Source: Terriglobia bacterium
Lineage (GTDB): Bacteria; Acidobacteriota; Terriglobia; UBA7540
Direction: 5' to 3'
NCBI GenBank assembly: GCA_030036915.1
Contig: JASHSC010000519.1
Coordinates: 1-8,582 of the forward strand
DNA length: 8,582 nucleotides
The position numbers and the translations under genes were made by a program. Of the stretch, positions 6,612 through 8,582 are shown in pieces; position 1 is the stretch's first letter; each line of letters opens with the position of its first letter. Under the pieces are notes generated by a model. It was not told where the DNA came from, did not search any database, and worked only from the letters and a program-made list of their open reading frames with translations.

Positions 6612-8360
6612 GTGACTATCCCGCGAACTCGTCTGCACGCGTATCAATTCATTCCAAGAAAAATATCCAGAATTGAAAAACCATGGGGTCAGAAGCAACA
6701 TCCCCGAGCAGCCTTGCATTTGTTTTGCATCGCATGGGGATTACTCATGCTTCTTGGGGTGCAGGCATTGGCGGACGAGCCCTTGGGATCCACATATGTC
6801 CCCATGGATAGCTGGGTGTATTCTGCTTTTGATCGTCTGGCAGGCTTGGGAGTCATCAACAAGCAGTTTGTCGGGTTGCGCCCCTGGACAAGACTACAAT
6901 GCGCGCAACTGGTGCTGGATGCGGAAGACAATCTGGAAAATGCGGGAGGCAATAATGAAAGGGCCCAGCCGCTGCTCGATGCCCTCAATCAGGAATTCAG
7001 TGACGAAATAGACTATCTCAATGGGAGTCCCGCGCGTGGAGCGGAAGTGGAATCAGTATACACGCGCGCCATGGGAATTTCCGGCACGCCGCTGCGCGAT
7101 GGCTACCACTTCGGCCAAACCATTACGGATGATTTCGGCAGGCCATTCAATACCGGGTTCAACAACGTCTCCGGGTTTTCCGCGCGCGCAGTACGAAACC
7201 GATTCTTTGCTTTCTTACGGGGCGAATATCAATTCTCGCCTGCGTATGCCGGTCTTACGCCGTCGCAACAGTCTTATCTCGCGGGAGCGGATGGCACTCC
7301 GACGGCGATAAATTCCCAGACAACCGCCGCGACAGACCACTTCGACCTCCTGGATACTTATGCGGGCATGCGCATTTCGATTTTTGATGTCACGTTCGGC
7401 AAGCAAACTCTGTGGTGGGGGCCCGGCACCATGGGGCCCATGCTCGCCAGCGACAACGTTGATCCGATTCTCATGCTGCGGATCAATCAAGTGCAACCGA
7501 TCGTTCTGCCCGGATTTTTTTCGATTCTCGGCCCGGTGAGGGTGCAAGGTTTTTTGGGAAGGCTTTCCGGCGATCAAGATCCACGTGGGCCCTACGTTCA
7601 TGGGGAAAAAGCTTTGATTAAGCCCACCCGAAACCTGGAGATGGGCTTCTCCCGAACGACTGAGGCGTTCGGTCAGGGAATCCCCCTAACTCTCCACAAC
7701 TTGTTTGCGACGTATTTCAGCGTAAGTGACACTTGTTGTACCGCCAATCCGCAGGATTTTCCCGGAAAGCGACAGTCAGGGTTCGACATGTCTTACCGTC
7801 TCCCCCTTTTGCGCAAATGGGCGGCAATTTACACAGACGACCTGAGCGAAGACGATGTGAGTCCATTGGTGAATCCCGGGCGCGCCATGTACAACCCTGG
7901 ACTCTATCTTTCCCAACTTCCTCGGCTTCAAAATTTCGATTTTCGCCTTGAGCTTGCTACTACGGGCCAACAAAGCGAGCATGCATATTCGAGTTTCTTC
8001 TACAAACCAGCTTTCGCCAACAAGGGCTTCCTTATGGGTAACGCGGTGGGCCAGTGGGGGAAGGAGTTTGACGCCAGCACCACCTATTGGCATTCACCCC
8101 GACAGCGGGTAGAAATCGGATGGAATGAGCATCGTGTCGCCAAGGAGCTCATCCCAAATGGTGGCGCGCAGGATTCAGTGCGGATCAAGGCCGATTGGTT
8201 GGCGAAAAAGGACATGGAATTCTCCGCTTTGATCCAGCACGAGAGGTGGTCCTTCCCTTTTCTCGCCAACGGTAAGCAGGGCGATAACGTATTTTCGTTG
8301 CAACTCACATTTTATCCCAAGAAACTTCAATCGCGAGAGGCGCTCAAGAATTTTAATTAG
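6612..8360 (+). CDS. Wzi-family outer-membrane capsule assembly protein
   Basis: 582 residues, from GTG 6612 (AAAGG lies about 12 bases before it) to TAG 8358-8360. No better in-frame start exists before the hydrophobic stretch. A basic N-terminal region of about 33 residues leads to a hydrophobic core (about 34-50) ending in ALA, with likely signal-peptidase cleavage after residue 54. This gives an exported protein of about 528 residues. The remainder has a helical N-terminal part (DSWVYSAFDRLAGLG, LRPWTRLQCAQLVLDAE), then long stretches of alternating polar and aromatic residues typical of a beta-barrel, with FGKQTLWWGPG (262-272) and a late TFYPKK strand. These fit the Wzi family (Caps_assemb_Wzi), whose E. 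coli member is an 18-strand outer-membrane lectin that binds K30 capsule to the cell surface. It probably anchors or organises the polymer made by the preceding genes. Assignment rests on overall pattern rather than on catalytic residues. Confidence 0.82.
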   Translation: MTIPRTRLHAYQFIPRKISRIEKPWGQKQHPRAALHLFCIAWGLLMLLGVQALADEPLGSTYVPMDSWVYSAFDRLAGLGVINKQFVGLRPWTRLQCAQLVLDAEDNLENAGGNNERAQPLLDALNQEFSDEIDYLNGSPARGAEVESVYTRAMGISGTPLRDGYHFGQTITDDFGRPFNTGFNNVSGFSARAVRNRFFAFLRGEYQFSPAYAGLTPSQQSYLAGADGTPTAINSQTTAATDHFDLLDTYAGMRISIFDVTFGKQTLWWGPGTMGPMLASDNVDPILMLRINQVQPIVLPGFFSILGPVRVQGFLGRLSGDQDPRGPYVHGEKALIKPTRNLEMGFSRTTEAFGQGIPLTLHNLFATYFSVSDTCCTANPQDFPGKRQSGFDMSYRLPLLRKWAAIYTDDLSEDDVSPLVNPGRAMYNPGLYLSQLPRLQNFDFRLELATTGQQSEHAYSSFFYKPAFANKGFLMGNAVGQWGKEFDASTTYWHSPRQRVEIGWNEHRVAKELIPNGGAQDSVRIKADWLAKKDMEFSALIQHERWSFPFLANGKQGDNVFSLQLTFYPKKLQSREALKNFN

Positions 8361-8431
8361 ATAGATCCCCCCTTAGATTTATCCTCCTTCTCTGCCCCCC
8401 TCAAAATCTCGCCCCCCCTTTGGCGGCTGCC

Positions 8432-8457
8432 GGCTTGATTCCCAATTTATTCAAGCC
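8432..8457. terminator. Hairpin after the Wzi-type gene, possible terminator
   Basis: GGCTTGA (8432-8438) and TCAAGCC (8451-8457) form a perfect 7-bp stem with a 12-base AT-rich loop, 72 bases past the stop codon. No T run follows, so if it stops transcription it would be factor-dependent or weak. It may instead be an RNA 3'-end stabiliser. Confidence 0.35.
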
Positions 8458-8474
8458 AGTAGAGTCTACGAATG

Positions 8475-8521
8475 GGTGACCTCTGCCCTGGTGACAACTT
8501 ATTTTAGGTGGGCATGGTGAC
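8475..8521 (+). repeat. Three GGTGAC direct repeats
   Basis: GGTGAC occurs at 8475-8480, 8490-8495 and 8516-8521, with start spacings of 15 and 26 bases. The second and third copies share TGGTGACA and are followed by AT-rich sequence. They lie upstream of a TATAAT box and a possible start codon at the window edge. They could be regulator binding sites or the internal repeats of a mobile-element end. Confidence 0.5.
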
Positions 8522-8552
8522 ATAATTACTCCGAGACATACAAACCCACGGA

Positions 8553-8558
8553 TATAAT
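8553..8558 (+). promoter_or_regulatory. Possible -10 box of a promoter for a gene beginning at the right edge
   Basis: A perfect TATAAT sits 18 bases before ATG 8577-8579, which is followed by AAG and then the window ends. The -35 region is poor: the nearest candidate is GAGACA at 8533-8538 with a short 14-base spacer, so an activator might be needed. Only two codons of the putative gene are visible, so it is not called. Confidence 0.35.
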
Positions 8559-8582
8559 ACCCGGCATCCGCAGAGCATGAAG

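Noticed and set aside
3..8582. CRISPR array, tRNA or rRNA genes, toxin-antitoxin or phage genes
   Set aside because: I looked for regularly spaced repeats, cloverleaf-like segments and such proteins on both strands and saw none.

Overview
The window reads as part of a surface-polysaccharide (exopolysaccharide or capsule) biosynthesis locus. Every gene I can support lies on the + strand, in close head-to-tail order, so it is probably one long transcription unit entered from the left and continuing at least to about 8360. Base composition is moderately GC-rich. Start codons are mixed: besides ATG, there is one TTG and three GTG starts. The gene set (a short monofunctional polyprenyl-phosphate glycosylphosphotransferase, a DUF1972-type glycosyltransferase and a long Wzi-type outer-membrane protein) suggests a Gram-negative soil bacterium. 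My best guess is Acidobacteriota, inferred from protein style only and not proven.

Layout: (1) the 3' end of a sugar-phosphate nucleotidyltransferase (3-356, cut by the window edge); (2) a GT9, heptosyltransferase-like glycosyltransferase (424-1683); (3) a GT4 glycosyltransferase with an N-terminal DUF1972 domain (about 1815-2999); (4) an RmlC-type dTDP-4-dehydro-6-deoxysugar 3,5-epimerase (3021-3584); (5) an extended-SDR epimerase/reductase (about 3667-4800); (6) an RmlD-type 4-ketoreductase (4813-5742); (7) a membrane sugar-1-phosphate transferase that starts repeat-unit synthesis (5758-6429); (8) after a 182-base leader containing an interrupted inverted repeat, a Wzi-family outer-membrane capsule assembly protein (6612-8360). 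The last 222 bases are non-coding. They hold three C-tracts, a hairpin, three GGTGAC direct repeats, a perfect TATAAT box and an ATG AAG at the right edge that may begin another gene.

How they work together: the nucleotidyltransferase activates a sugar 1-phosphate; the epimerase, SDR and ketoreductase modify a nucleotide-bound 4-keto sugar; the phosphotransferase loads the first sugar on undecaprenyl phosphate in the inner membrane; the two cytoplasmic glycosyltransferases extend it; and Wzi probably anchors or organises the exported polymer at the outer membrane. No flippase, polymerase or chain-length regulator (Wzx, Wzy, Wzc) is visible, nor RmlB or an ABC exporter, so these must lie outside.

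The locus is largely recognisable and I do not see a clearly undescribed system. The points most worth checking are the identity of the deoxysugar (rhamnose versus a modified heptose), family-motif substitutions in the epimerase and the GT4 enzyme, and the repeat-rich right end, which could be a mobile-element end or a regulatory region.
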